Assembly: GCA_001543005.1 (NCBI GenBank)
Contig: LFLB01000005.1
Location: 1 to 34,376, forward strand
Reading direction: 5' to 3'
DNA from: Candidatus Spongiihabitans thiooxidans
Lineage (GTDB): Bacteria; Pseudomonadota; Gammaproteobacteria; Arenicellales; Poriferihabitantaceae
Length of the DNA: 34,376 nucleotides
The notes under the pieces are model-generated. The model made no database searches and was not told where the DNA came from. It worked only from the letters and a program-made list of their open reading frames with translations. A program made the position numbers and the translations under genes. Shown piece after piece: positions 16,200 through 25,197 of the stretch (position 1 is the stretch's first letter; every line of letters starts with the position of its first letter).

Positions 16200-18061
16200 A
16201 TGCGAAAGAAAAGGAAACCAACATCCAGGACACTGAAACGGCATCAACTTCGTACAGCACAAACGGCGCAAGGAAGCCCCCTGCGGAAGCCGCTTTCAGC
16301 CAGTCGGGAAATCGCATCCGGGAAGGCGCCGCCGGAGAACCGAGCGGTGCCCGAGCCGCTCTGGCCGGTTCCCTGGAATGGCTCGCACGCCGCGCTCGCG
16401 ACCATGGCGCTCTGCTTGCTGGTGGCCGTCAGTTACTTTCCCGCCACCATGGCGGGCTTCGTGTGGGACGACGCGGTGCTCACTGGACTCGATCCGATAC
16501 GGCGCTGGTCCGGCATTTGGCAGATCTGGTTTGAACCCACCACCCTTGCGCAATACGAGGGGCACTACTGGCCGTTTCTTTATACGACCTTCTGGCTAGA
16601 GCATAAACTATGGGGTTTCGCCCCGCTCGGCTATCACCTCGTCAATCTACTGTTACACGGGGCGGTTACGGTGTTGCTGTGGCGTCTGCTGCTGCGGCTG
16701 GAAGTTCCGGGCGCCTGGGTGGTGGCGGCGGTGTTCGCCGTACATCCGTTGCATGTAGAATCCGTGGCGTGGGTAATCGGGCGCAAGGATGTGCTGGCGA
16801 CGTTGTTTTATCTGGGCGCCGCGCTGGCTTATACGCGCTTCGTCGAAGACCGTCGACGCGGGCATTATATCTGGGCGTTGGCGTTGTTCCTGCTGGGTAT
16901 GGTGAGCAAATCCATCGTGGTCACACTGCCTGTGTCGCTGTTGATCTGGCACTGGTGGAAGCAGGGTCGCGTGACTCTGACCGATGTGAAGAGAGTGCTG
17001 CCGTTCCTGTTGCTGGGGCTGATTATCACCATTGCCGACTGGTCTGAATACAAAGACAGAGAAGTCCTCTCCTTCAGCTACACGTTGATTGAGCGGGCAC
17101 TGATCGCGGCGCGGGCGTTGTGGTTCTACGCCGGCAAACTGGTGTGGCCTACGGAACTGGCCGTCATTTATCCGCATTGGGAGGTCAGCACCGGAGACCT
17201 GCTGAATTGGCTGTACGGGATCGCCGCCATTGCGCTGGCGGCGCTGCTGTGGCACTACCGGGGCCGGATCGGTCGCGGGCCGTTGGCCGGCGTGTTGTTC
17301 TTTGCGGTCACGCTGTCGCGCCGGTGCTCGGTTTCCTGGACTACGGCTATATGCAGTTTTCTTTTGTCGCCGACCGCTATCAATACCTGGCCGGCATCGG
17401 GATAATAGCAATTCTGGTTGGAGGTGCGGCCTGTGGTGTGGGCAAACTGCCCGACGCGACGCGGGTGGGCATACAGGCTGCGGTGGTGGTGCTGGTGTTG
17501 GCTGTCCTGGGAACGCTGACCTGGAAGCAGGCGGGAATCTACCGGGATAATGGCGCGTTCTATGAGCACATCCTTTCCTTGAACCCGCAGGCGAAAGGCG
17601 GCCACCACAATCTTGGCGATTGGCTTGTGGAGCAAGGACGCGTTGGGGAAGCGCTCGCCGCTTATCGTGTCGCCATGAGTCAGAGCCCGAAGGATGTTAC
17701 TGTCCCCAACCAGATGGGCGTCGCCTTTGGAAAGCTGGGTCAGCATCAAAAAGAGGAGGAGCAATACCGCCATGCCTTGCGGATCAACCCTAATTATGTG
17801 TTCTCAATGAGCAACCTGGCCCTGCTGCTGGTCGGGCAACAGCAATACGAAAAGGCACTGGAACTATATAGGGGCGTAATCGAGATCAATCCTGAATACG
17901 CGAATACCTACTCGAACATGGGTTTCGCATTGGCCAAGCTGAACCGGTTGGAAGAGGCACTGCGAAGTTTTGAACACGCGCTTAAACTGGATCCATCCCT
18001 GAAAGAGGCGCGGGACAATCGTGACAAGGCGCGGCAAGCCCTGCAGAGCAAGAATGAATAA
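16200..18061 (+). pseudogene. TMTC-like membrane glycosyltransferase with C-terminal TPRs, frameshifted
   Basis: Reading across a frameshift near 17312 gives a GT-C membrane protein of about 620 residues. The N-terminal part has GFVWDDAVLTGLDPIRRW (luminal Asp pair), HPLHVESVAWVIGRKDVLATLFYL and many membrane segments. After the shift come PVLGFLDYGYMQFSFVADRYQYLAGIG and at least three tetratricopeptide repeats (AAYRVAMSQSPKDVTVPNQM to ALRSFEHALKLDPSLKEARD). At 17309-17316 the DNA reads ACGCTGTCGCGCCGG where TLAPVLG needs two fewer bases. ATG 16200 has an AAGGATC ribosome-binding site. The frame is open back to 16083, but those residues look unrelated. TMTC relatives transfer mannose from a polyprenyl carrier to proteins. 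Confidence 0.75.
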
Positions 18062-18281
18062 CGCCGAGCGCGATCAAGCGATGCGCACTAGAGTAAATAC
18101 ACGGGGGTTGCTCCCTTCGCGAATGAGATGCCGATGAACGATCATGCCACGGACGCCGCGCCCTTGACGAGAAACAACCATGGGGCATTAGAATAGGCGG
18201 ATCGACACATTGTTGATATACAGTGGCGCGCGCCAAACACCGTTGCACCGGATAAACACACGGCTGATGATGAGTTATGTT

Positions 18282-18839
18282 ATGACGGACACAAGCAGGG
18301 ATATTTGCTTTGTCATCCCAACTTACAACGAAGCGGGCAACATGCAGGCCGTGCTGGAACAGTTGACGGCATTAGACCCGGCATGGCAGGCGCTGATCGT
18401 TGATGATGAAAGCCCCGATGGCACGGCTGATCTGGTGGAATCGTTTTGCGCCGAGTGTCCGCGCGTGCAGATGGACGCGGACTTCTCCCACGCTCCAGCC
18501 GAAGCGTTGCGCTTGATTGAATTGGCACGGGACGGCACCGCCATCGGCAGCCGCTACGTCGCCAAGGCAAGCATTGACGCGCATTGGCATATCTTTCGCC
18601 GGTGGTTGTCGAGCGGCGGCAATTGGCTCACCCGTCATATCGCCAGCATTCAGGGAGTCCTCGATTGCACCTCCGGTTTCCGTGCGGTCCGGCACCAGGC
18701 GCTGGATGCGAATCCAGCCTTCGTACATAAAAACCGCAAGCATCTGTTGGCGTTATGCAGCAGAAGGATGAATGAGTGCCGCCGGTTTTTTACGCCGGGT
18801 GCTTGCTGGTATAATGCTCGCAATTTGTTGTCGAAATAA
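18282..18839 (+). pseudogene. dolichol-phosphate-mannose-synthase-like GT2, internally deleted and truncated
   Basis: The start MTDTSRDICFVIPTYNEAGN and IVDDESPDGTADLV are the GDP-sugar-binding part of polyprenyl-phosphate mannosyltransferases. MDADFSHAPAE and GSRYV follow, as does VLDCTSGFRAVR. Between PRVQ and MDADFSH about 20-25 residues that normally carry the GLGTAY-type block are gone, in frame. After SGFRAVRHQALDANPAF the family sequence stops and the last 40 residues are unrelated. Loss of the donor-site block makes activity unlikely. In this pathway the enzyme would make the polyprenyl-phosphate-mannose used by the two neighbouring GT-C proteins. Confidence 0.75.
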
Positions 18840-18849
18840 AGATCAAACG

Positions 18850-20014
18850 ATGCGATTACGAAGAAACCGCGTGTCCAGGACGGAACGACGGCGTCAACAG
18901 CGCGAAGCGGAAAAGGCACGCCGGGGCAACCCCGAGAAATCGCAAGCGGTGCCCCGCTGGGGAGTGATGAAGAGGTTGCGCGGTGCGGCGGATACACTGC
19001 TGCATACCGGCGAGCCGACTTCACCGCCCTGGAAATATCTGCCGTTGACGCTCGTGCTGGCTTTCGTGGTGCGCGCTCGCGGTGGCTTTGTTCTTCCTGG
19101 CGGTCGGCGTGTTTGTCGCCGTCACCATGGGGCGGCGGATTGTTCCATTCCTATCTCACCAACATTCGCTTCAACTTGAATTATTCCTTCGGCAGGCTAC
19201 CCTATCCCATGCCCGCGTATCAGTTTTTTTGTGGCTGCTGCTCGCCGGCGCCGGGCTGAGCGGGCTCTGCTTGGTGGTAGCGTTGGGCCATCTGCGACGC
19301 TATGGGCTGTTGCTCGCGCTCATCGTCGTCCTCCTGCTGATTCACTCTTTGCAGACGCACAAGGAATACCGCTTTATCTTCGTCGTGCTACCGCTCTGGC
19401 TGCTCCTCGGCTCGGACCTCCTGGCGAAGCTGCTCACGCGGGTACGGCATCCGCGTCGGCTGGCGGGGGCCGCGGCCATCGTGTTCACGGCGATCTGCAC
19501 CGCCGGAATTCTGAACGCATTGCCGTATCAGGAACAGGTATACAGGACGCCCTTCAGCAAACGTTCCTTCACCAAATTTATCCCGCGCCTCCACCCCGAA
19601 CTCTCGTCGATTTTCGCCGCCTATCGCTATCTCGCCGACGCGCCCGGCGTTACCGCGGTATGGCAGCGCAGTCGCATTTACGCCTTGACGCCCGGCTACT
19701 ACTACCTGCACCGTCAAGTGCCGCTCTATGACTACATCACCGCGCAACCGATCATAAAAGATCCGACGACGCTGCTGGCCCACGTCAGCCACATCGTATC
19801 CGAAACCCCAGATTTCGCCATCCCCGGCTACTCTGTGGTAAAAACTTTTGGTGCAATACGAATCCTGCAGCGCGACCGCGATGAACCCGCTGTCCGTCAA
19901 TGGCAAGAATATGTCCCGCATGTCATCAACCACGGCGCAATGACAGCCCTGCGCACTAGCGGCATCAGCCGCCGGGTTCCCCCACCTGACCGGGGGATAC
20001 GGTTTGTGGAGTAA
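18850..20014 (+). pseudogene. GT22 (Alg9/PIG-B-like) mannosyltransferase remnant
   Basis: The first segment (18850-19070) encodes an Arg-rich N-terminus ending in PPWKYLPLTLVLAFVVR. The frame then changes near 19070, and a second open segment (19082-20014) carries the C-terminal half. That half has membrane helices and LLLIHSLQTHKEYRFIFVVLPLWLLL, the HKExRF signature of GT22 mannosyltransferases. Most of the catalytic N-terminal half, including the luminal acidic loop, is missing. The C-terminal soluble tail is long and shows no obvious damage. It lies in the same GC-rich segment as the other two damaged glycosyltransferase genes. Confidence 0.7.
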
Positions 20015-20381
20015 GAGGCCGTGCGCCGGCGCGAGCGACTACGCCGTTACCTGTTCCTCTTCAACGATCACCGTAGCCGCTTCGCCGCCGCGACCCCGGC
20101 CAGCCGCCAAACCCCATCCCCCTTAACGCACTGTGCAAACTCCCACCAAAATCCCCGCGCCGAGCGATTTAATCTGACCACTCTAGAGTGGTCAGGCCAA
20201 CTGGCTACTCGACTACAACACCATCATTCCACACCATAGCCTCAACCTGCAATCTCCTGTAAACTTCCTCATCCAACATCAACCCGAGTGCCAAAGCTTG
20301 CCCTCGCGAAAGCGGGGTTGGACTTATACACGGCATTGCTTTATAGCCGCATGAACGGTAATATCCGGCCCTGATTCGTGT
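20015..20381. other. intergenic stretch between the glycosyltransferase segment and tpiA
   Basis: No gene I can support is present. The GC-rich composition continues to about 20160 and then changes abruptly. It contains the 22-bp perfect palindrome listed separately. A minus-strand frame (20387-20205, ending DEEVYRRLQVEAMVWNDGVVVE) is short, has no ribosome-binding site and is not recognisable. Confidence 0.5.
20174..20195. promoter_or_regulatory. 22-bp perfect palindrome, candidate operator
   Basis: CTGACCACTCT followed immediately by its exact reverse complement forms a 22-bp palindrome with no spacer. This is the kind of site bound by a dimeric regulator, for example of the GntR or toxin-antitoxin type. 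No matching regulator gene is adjacent, so the identity of any binder is unknown. With no loop it is a poor terminator. Confidence 0.45.
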
Positions 20382-20426
20382 CAGCACGATGGTTGGTGAC
20401 TATCGTTCAGACGCTCTATATTTAAA
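20382..20426 (+). promoter_or_regulatory. tpiA promoter in the second copy of the 45-bp direct repeat
   Basis: TTGGTG (20393-20398), an 18-bp spacer and TATATT (20417-20422) form the likely promoter of tpiA-secG. Transcription would start about 30 bases before the TTG start codon. This is probably the ancestral copy, since it drives a housekeeping gene; the copy at 16033-16077 drives the GC-rich segment. Confidence 0.6.
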
Positions 20427-20459
20427 GTCATATTGCCTCTAATTACCCAGAGAACCTCA

Positions 20460-21221
20460 TTGCGTACCCCCTTAATTGCCGGTAACTGGAAAATGAATGG
20501 CGACCAGGATATGGCAACTGCGTTATGCCATGAAATTACTGCCGATGCACAAACATTAAGTAATGTGGAGGTGCTGTTATGTCCGCCCTTTACATTGTTG
20601 CTTGTGGTTGAATCTGCGCTTGAAGGAAGCCGGTGCCAATTGGGTGCACAAGATATGGATATTAATGCGAATGGCGCATTTACCGGGCAGATTTCTGCGG
20701 CAATGTTGAAAGATTGTGGCTGCAAATATGTCATACTCGGGCATTCGGAACGGCGTGCAATTTACGGCGAATCGGATTTGTTGGTTGCGGAAAAGATCAA
20801 GATAGCCGTGGCCGGTGGATTGACCGCAATACTTTGCGTTGGTGAATCCCGGGAAGAACGCGAATCGGGAATTACCGAACAAGTTATTGAGCGTCAAATC
20901 CAGGTGGTTATCGACATCGTTGGAATTCAATCTTTCAATAACCTCGTAATAGCGTACGAACCGGTATGGGCAATTGGCACAGGACTGACTGCGACGCCGG
21001 ATCAAGCTCAGCAGGTTCACAATTCAATCCGTCAACAACTCGCCTCTCTGGATGCATCGATTGCCGATACCTGCCGAATTTTATATGGCGGTAGCATGAA
21101 ACCCGATAACGCCAGAGAATTACTTGAAAAACCGGATATAGACGGCGGACTAATCGGTGGTGCAGCACTAAACGCACAGGATTTTCTCAAAATTTGTCAG
21201 GCCACTTGTCCGACCGCCTGA
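20460..21221 (+). CDS. tpiA: triosephosphate isomerase
   Basis: This glycolytic enzyme interconverts dihydroxyacetone phosphate and glyceraldehyde 3-phosphate. The TTG at 20460 gives MRTPLIAGNWKMNG, the canonical N-terminus. With this start, K11, H95 (ILGHSERR) and E167 (AYEPVWAIGTG) fall at their classical positions and the length is 253. A frame extension to TTG 20433 would add nine unconserved residues. The phosphate-binding ILYGGSMKPDNA and GGLIGGAAL are present. CAGAGAA upstream is a weak ribosome-binding site. It is followed by secG as in many gammaproteobacteria. Confidence 0.97.
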   Translation: MRTPLIAGNWKMNGDQDMATALCHEITADAQTLSNVEVLLCPPFTLLLVVESALEGSRCQLGAQDMDINANGAFTGQISAAMLKDCGCKYVILGHSERRAIYGESDLLVAEKIKIAVAGGLTAILCVGESREERESGITEQVIERQIQVVIDIVGIQSFNNLVIAYEPVWAIGTGLTATPDQAQQVHNSIRQQLASLDASIADTCRILYGGSMKPDNARELLEKPDIDGGLIGGAALNAQDFLKICQATCPTA

Positions 21222-21242
21222 TTAGCACAACAGGATTAAACC

Positions 21243-21653
21243 ATGGTATCCAATTTATTATTAGTATTTCATTTAGTCTTAGCAGTGACCATTGTCATTT
21301 TGGTATTGCTGCAACAAAGCAAAGGCGCAGATATAGGCGCCGCTTTTGGTGGCGGATCGTCCCAATCATTATTCGGGGCAAGAGGCTCTGCAAATTTTCT
21401 GAGTCGAACGACCTCCATAACGATCACACTATTTTTTACAACCAGCCTGGTTTTGGCCTACCTGTACACACGAGCAGGTGAACAAAGCAGTGTCATTGCA
21501 GGATCGGTCCTGGAGCAATCGGTAGACCCCGCCACTCAATCTATATCGGCTGAATCAGGTGAATCGGCGGTCCTGCAAACCGACCTGCCAGAAGCTGATG
21601 CTGCCCAACAACAAACTCAAGAACCCGACGTGCCCGCAGCACCAGACAATTAG
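21243..21653 (+). CDS. secG: protein translocase subunit SecG
   Basis: This small inner-membrane subunit helps SecYE translocation. The 136-residue product has two membrane helices ([19 protein letters not shown] and [17 protein letters not shown]). Between them is the conserved loop [30 protein letters not shown]. The C-terminal 60 residues are Glu/Gln/Ala-rich and variable, as usual. An AGGA ribosome-binding site lies just before ATG 21243. It lies 21 bases after tpiA and directly before tRNA-Leu. Confidence 0.96.
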   Translation: MVSNLLLVFHLVLAVTIVILVLLQQSKGADIGAAFGGGSSQSLFGARGSANFLSRTTSITITLFFTTSLVLAYLYTRAGEQSSVIAGSVLEQSVDPATQSISAESGESAVLQTDLPEADAAQQQTQEPDVPAAPDN

Positions 21654-21676
21654 ATTAGGAGCAGTAAACAAAAACA

Positions 21677-21761
21677 GCCGAAGTGGTGGAACTGGTAGAC
21701 ACGCAGTCTTGAGGGGGCTGTGCTTCACGGCGTGCGGGTTCGAGTCCCGCCTTCGGCACCA
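21677..21761 (+). tRNA. tRNA-Leu (GAG)
   Basis: This is an 85-nt class II tRNA including an encoded CCA. The acceptor arms GCCGAAG and CTTCGGC pair perfectly. The D-loop TGGTAGACACG is typical of tRNA-Leu, and the anticodon loop TTGAGGG has anticodon GAG, in a CAGTC/GGCTG stem. A variable arm (TGCTTCACGGCG region) and T-arm GCGGGTTCGAGTCCCGC follow. The secG-tRNA-Leu order is ancestral; the sequence beyond the CCA is foreign to that order. Confidence 0.97.
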
Positions 21762-21784
21762 AATCCTGGTTTCGTATTATTTTG

Positions 21785-21886
21785 ATGTCCCGCTTTACCG
21801 CCGGCCAGCAAACCACGCTACTGATATGGATGTTAAGCGAATTGCTGCGGCAACGACCGACGACCAGCGTGGTTGCGGTAACGTGA
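21785..21886 (+). pseudogene. C-terminal scrap of a polyamine-type ABC permease (PotC-like)
   Basis: The 33-codon frame reads MSRFTAGQQTTLLIWMLSEL followed by LRQRPTTSVVAVT and a TGA. It matches the end of PotC/PotI-type permeases, where a similar Phe-(Thr)-Ala-Gly stretch precedes TTLPIWMxSxLRR and VNVVAV. Only this fragment is left, 23 bases after the tRNA-Leu. The reading is by pattern only and the fragment is short. Confidence 0.45.
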
Positions 21887-21950
21887 TTCTCGGCCACCGT
21901 ATATACCACGATATATTTTCCGGGAAGAAAGGAATCGTTGTGGAGGATAT

Positions 21951-22412
21951 ACGGAGCCGTATAAATTCCGCCTTTCTTCTATCGGGTGGTGGATGGAGAA
22001 GTTATATGGGGTCTCATTCAAACCCTCAAGCTGGCAATAGTTAGCGGTGTTGTGGCGATAATGATAGGATTTGTTACCGCATTTGCGCGCTTGTCCGACG
22101 CCATTGCCAGCGAGCGATGCCATCGGGCTGCCCACCACGGACAAGTTTCGGTCCGTTATTAGCCCCCAGTCGTTGCCGCTTATCCTGCCACCACTGACCG
22201 GCCTTCTGATTTCGCTAATCAAGCACTCTGCCATTGTCAACGTCATTGCGGTAACCGAACTCACGACAAGGGCTGAACATCATTTCAGATACCTTTATGG
22301 CGTTTGAGGTTTGGTTGGCCATCGCAGGGATGTATCTTGTGCTTGCCATCTCTTTGTCGGTGACAGTGAGTTTGTTTGAACAAAGATTGAATCGTAGTAC
22401 CCGTGAAATTTA
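21951..22412 (+). pseudogene. amino-acid ABC permease (HisM/GlnP type) remnant, multiple frameshifts
   Basis: Three frames join to a decayed permease. The N-terminal piece is FYRVVDGEVIWGLIQTLKLA and then IVSGVVAIMIGFVTAFARLS (about 21978-22105). After a shift come SPQSLPLILPPLTGLLISLIKHSAIVNVIAVTELTTRAE (about 22165-22280), which includes the end of the EAA region. After a further shift ISDTFMAFEVWLAIAGMYLVLAISL runs to SLFEQRLNRSTREI and a TAA at 22412. The middle is deleted. It precedes an intact family-3 binding protein, so it was probably that protein's permease. Confidence 0.75.
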
Positions 22413-22429
22413 ACCACAGAAGATAACGC

Positions 22430-23263
22430 ATGAAAACTTTACAGAAACTTAAAACATTCGCTCTAGCCAGCGTATTGGTAATTGCAGGTTTGGGGGCCGA
22501 CATCGGCACGGCATCAGCCGACGGCTTGCTGGAGGAAATTCAAAAGCGCGGCAAACTGCGCGTAGGTATGTCAACTTTTGTCCCGTGGGCGATGCGGGAT
22601 GTGAACGGTGAATTGATGGGCTTTGAAATTGATGTTGCGACCAAGGTGGCGGAGGATATCGGCGTCAAGGTAGAATTCATTCCGACTGCCTGGAGCGGAA
22701 TTATTCTCGCGCTGCTCGCAAAAAAGTTTGACCTCATCATCGGCGGTATGTCCATCACCCCGCAACGAAATCTTACGGTCAACTTTACTATCCCGTATGC
22801 ACATTCCGGCCAGCAGATGGCCGCCAGCAAGAAGTTGGCGGGTGGATTCACCTCCAAAGATGATTTCAACTCGTCGCAAGTAACCATTGCCTGCCGTCGT
22901 GGTGCAACGCCGTGCAAAGTGGCGTTGGATATGTTTCCAAAGGCTTCGGTTCGTCGCTTTGACGATGACGCACAGGCTTTCCAGGAAGTCGTGAACGGCA
23001 ATGCCCATGCGGTAATTTCATCCGCGCCCAGCCCACTGTTCTGGTCGCAGACATATCCCGACAAAATTTTTATGCCATTCGGAAATGAAAACCTGACCAT
23101 GGGGGACGAAGCTTTTGCGCTTAGAAAAGGGGATCCGGATTCACTGAATTTTTTCAGCAACTGGGTTACCGTTAATACCAGCAATGGCTGGTTGGCAAAC
23201 CGTCACGATTTCTGGTTCAAAGATCAGTCCGCGTGGAAAGAGCAGGTCGCTTCAGATCAATAA
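22430..23263 (+). CDS. family-3 (amino-acid type) periplasmic solute-binding protein
   Basis: The product has 277 residues. A Sec signal peptide covers about residues 1-30 (cleavage likely near TASA-DG). The mature N-terminus has LRVGMSTFVPWAMRDVNGEL then GFEIDVATKVAEDIGVKVEF, the classical SBP_bac_3 opening. FDLIIGGMSITPQRNLTVNFTIPY is the second signature. GDEAFALRKGDPDSLNFFSNW closes the fold. The domain is complete, but both adjacent permease genes are broken and no ATPase gene is adjacent. It is therefore an orphan or serves another transporter. Confidence 0.9.
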   Translation: MKTLQKLKTFALASVLVIAGLGADIGTASADGLLEEIQKRGKLRVGMSTFVPWAMRDVNGELMGFEIDVATKVAEDIGVKVEFIPTAWSGIILALLAKKFDLIIGGMSITPQRNLTVNFTIPYAHSGQQMAASKKLAGGFTSKDDFNSSQVTIACRRGATPCKVALDMFPKASVRRFDDDAQAFQEVVNGNAHAVISSAPSPLFWSQTYPDKIFMPFGNENLTMGDEAFALRKGDPDSLNFFSNWVTVNTSNGWLANRHDFWFKDQSAWKEQVASDQ

Positions 23264-23328
23264 TCGGCGACATTCCAGCGCTTGGTATCTACTCGGCAAC
23301 GAGCTGATGCGCTTGCTTTGCTAACCGC

Positions 23329-23779
23329 ATGACACTGAATCGGGTGCACAATCCAGCTCCTCCACCTCCGCCCAAACGGCGTCTGAAATTAGCTGACTAT
23401 CTGATTTTTGGCATAGCGGCGGTTTTCATTTTGTACGCCATCTATCGCGTCAATGATGTGCTGGTGTATCACTGGGATTGGTCGCGGGTGTTGGGGTTCG
23501 TGGTGCGGTATGACCAAACAACCGATTCATGGTCACCTAATATCATTCTTCGCGGGCTTGCCACTACCTTGCACCTGGCTATCTGGGCAACACTAATTTG
23601 CCACCGTGATCGGTGTTGTTATGGGTTGTTGCCGGACCAGTCAAAACCTGAGTCTGCGAATTATCAGCAGATGTTACGTTGAACTGATCCGCAATATGCC
23701 GCCGGTTGTGTTCATTTTTATTTTCTATTTTTTCGTTTCCAGTCAACTCTTTCCGGCGATTGGCGAGGCCGTACAATAA
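23329..23779 (+). pseudogene. second amino-acid ABC permease, frameshifted and truncated
   Basis: The intact frame to about 23596 encodes a Pro-rich start, a membrane helix (YLIFGIAAVFILYAIYRV) and PNIILRGLATTLHLAIWATL, the typical entry to this permease class. A one-base shift near 23597 is then needed to read ATVIGVVMGCCRTS, LSLRIISRCYVELIRNMPPV and VFIFIFYFFV. The frame then ends in IGEAVQ and a TAA at 23779, where a kinase fragment begins on the other strand. At least the C-terminal third is lost. Confidence 0.8.
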
Positions 23780-24137
23780 TCCCGCCCGGAAGGCATCGCC
23801 GTAGCCGGTGGGATTTTTGGCTTCGCCGATCTGTGCAGCGCAAACGTAAATCAAAGTGCCGTTGCTGTGAATGTCGGCGCCCTTCGCTTCCCAGGGACCA
23901 TCAGGCACCACCCGAACTGCGATTTGTTCCAGGTTTTTGCCGGTCTTTTCCTGCAGCAGTTTGGATTCATAGTCGTTGACCACGACATAGGTTGCCTGGT
24001 CGATAAAACAATCCAGATCGGCGCTGGCGAACATGGACAATCCCTGGCCGGGGTCGAATAATGAACAGGATACCCGCCTGGGCGAATTTCGCCGAGTGCT
24101 GAATCATGGCGTCTCGGCCATCTGACGCGATAATCCC
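23759..24137 (-). pseudogene. PfkB-family (adenosine-kinase-like) sugar kinase remnant
   Basis: Minus-strand pieces read GIIASDGRDAMIQHSAKFAQAG (about 24137-24070), then after a frameshift DCFIDQATYVVVNDYESKLL and IGEAKNPTGYGDAFRAGLLYGLAN (to 23759). The NPTGYGDAFRAG block is the PfkB anion hole and catalytic Asp (usually DPTGCGDAF). The N-terminal half and the last about 40 residues are absent. The GLAN codons coincide with the end of the permease relic on the other strand, so the break lies within those 12 bases. Confidence 0.75.
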
Positions 24138-24291
24138 AAGAGGGTCTGAGCAAATATTTCGACATCGAATTGATGCTCAATCACATAACAGGGGCTATCT
24201 TCTGTACACCTCGAATTCGCTTATTGCCTTCATTATTAATATCTCCAGTTGCTATAAATTGATCCTGCTGTTCATCAACTCGCTAACTCTG

Positions 24292-25197
24292 CTACGCCGT
24301 GATTTTCTTAAAGAACATAGAGAAAAGTTCCTGTTGCGAGGAAATCTGTAGTTTTGCATAGATGTTGCGGCGGTGAATACGCACTGTCCCTACTGATATA
24401 CCGAGACTTTGTGCGACCGACTCCGAGGAATGTCCCTCAAGCACCTGGACGACAATCTGGGTCTCGCGTGGGGTAATACGTTGACCGAACAGATTGCCGA
24501 CAGTGTTGGCGATTAATGAATGGTCATGGTGAGTATCACCGTCCTCATTTTCACCACAGAGACTCCCTGGAATATCCTGCCAGTGGTACTGTGCCAAACT
24601 GATAATAATGGGTGATGCGTTTTCCAGAAGCCTGAATTGGCGCGCCGAAAACCTCGAACTCGATTCCGAGCGCATCAGTGAAATGACAACTGCGACACCG
24701 GTGGGAAGATAAAAGAGGTAGCATAATTCTTCGGAAAGACCCGTTCGAACGTAGTAGGAGCGGTAATACTCGCTTTGGTAGAATCGATCTGGTGCGATAT
24801 CACGGAGTCGATACAACCCGGGGGCTACCTGGCGACTACAGGCCGTAAAAAAAGGATCCAATAGATATGGCCCCTTCAAATAGTCGTCGACAAAAACAAC
24901 TCGTTGTTTTGGAGAGAAGGTGTGATAGAGGCACAGGGGTTTTTCTTTCTTGTAATACGCAAACATAACGGAATTATCGAATTCTGTGACTGTTTTTATT
25001 GCATCAAACAAGCGCTGAGGGAATTTCTCGGCGCCCAGTGAACTAATGCACAGCGCAAGCAATTCCGTCCATGCCGGGTCTTCAGCATCGTTGCTTTTTA
25101 CATGTTTAAGTGGATTTGTCACCTTGATAGTCCCAATGACATTATCAGCAATATTGTTGATATTTGTTTTAATAGACGCTATTGCGGTATATACCAT
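24292..25197 (-). CDS. LuxR-family transcriptional regulator
   Basis: The product has 301 residues. The C-terminal about 65 residues form a LuxR-type helix-turn-helix (ITPRETQIVVQVLEGHSSES, VAQSLGISVGTVRIHRRNIY, AKLQISSQQELFSMFF). The N-terminal about 220 residues resemble no acyl-homoserine-lactone domain I recognise and no response-regulator receiver. They contain ARQFRLLENASPIIISLAQYH before the HTH. It is divergent from the polyamine-type ABC operon across a 106-bp AT-rich region, so it is probably the operon's regulator. Ligand unknown. Confidence 0.85.
   Translation of the reverse strand: MVYTAIASIKTNINNIADNVIGTIKVTNPLKHVKSNDAEDPAWTELLALCISSLGAEKFPQRLFDAIKTVTEFDNSVMFAYYKKEKPLCLYHTFSPKQRVVFVDDYLKGPYLLDPFFTACSRQVAPGLYRLRDIAPDRFYQSEYYRSYYVRTGLSEELCYLFYLPTGVAVVISLMRSESSSRFSARQFRLLENASPIIISLAQYHWQDIPGSLCGENEDGDTHHDHSLIANTVGNLFGQRITPRETQIVVQVLEGHSSESVAQSLGISVGTVRIHRRNIYAKLQISSQQELFSMFFKKITA

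Noticed and set aside
16653..17411. Minus-strand 252-residue frame opposite the TMTC-like gene
   Set aside because: It is a long Gln/Arg-rich antisense frame of the kind expected in GC-rich DNA, while the plus strand has family motifs.
20205..20387. Minus-strand 60-residue frame ending DEEVYRRLQVEAMVW, possible toxin-antitoxin protein next to the palindrome
   Set aside because: It overlaps the tpiA promoter, has no ribosome-binding site and matches no family I can name.
21677..21761. tRNA-Leu as an integrase attachment site
   Set aside because: No repeat of the tRNA 3' end and no integrase gene is visible in the window.
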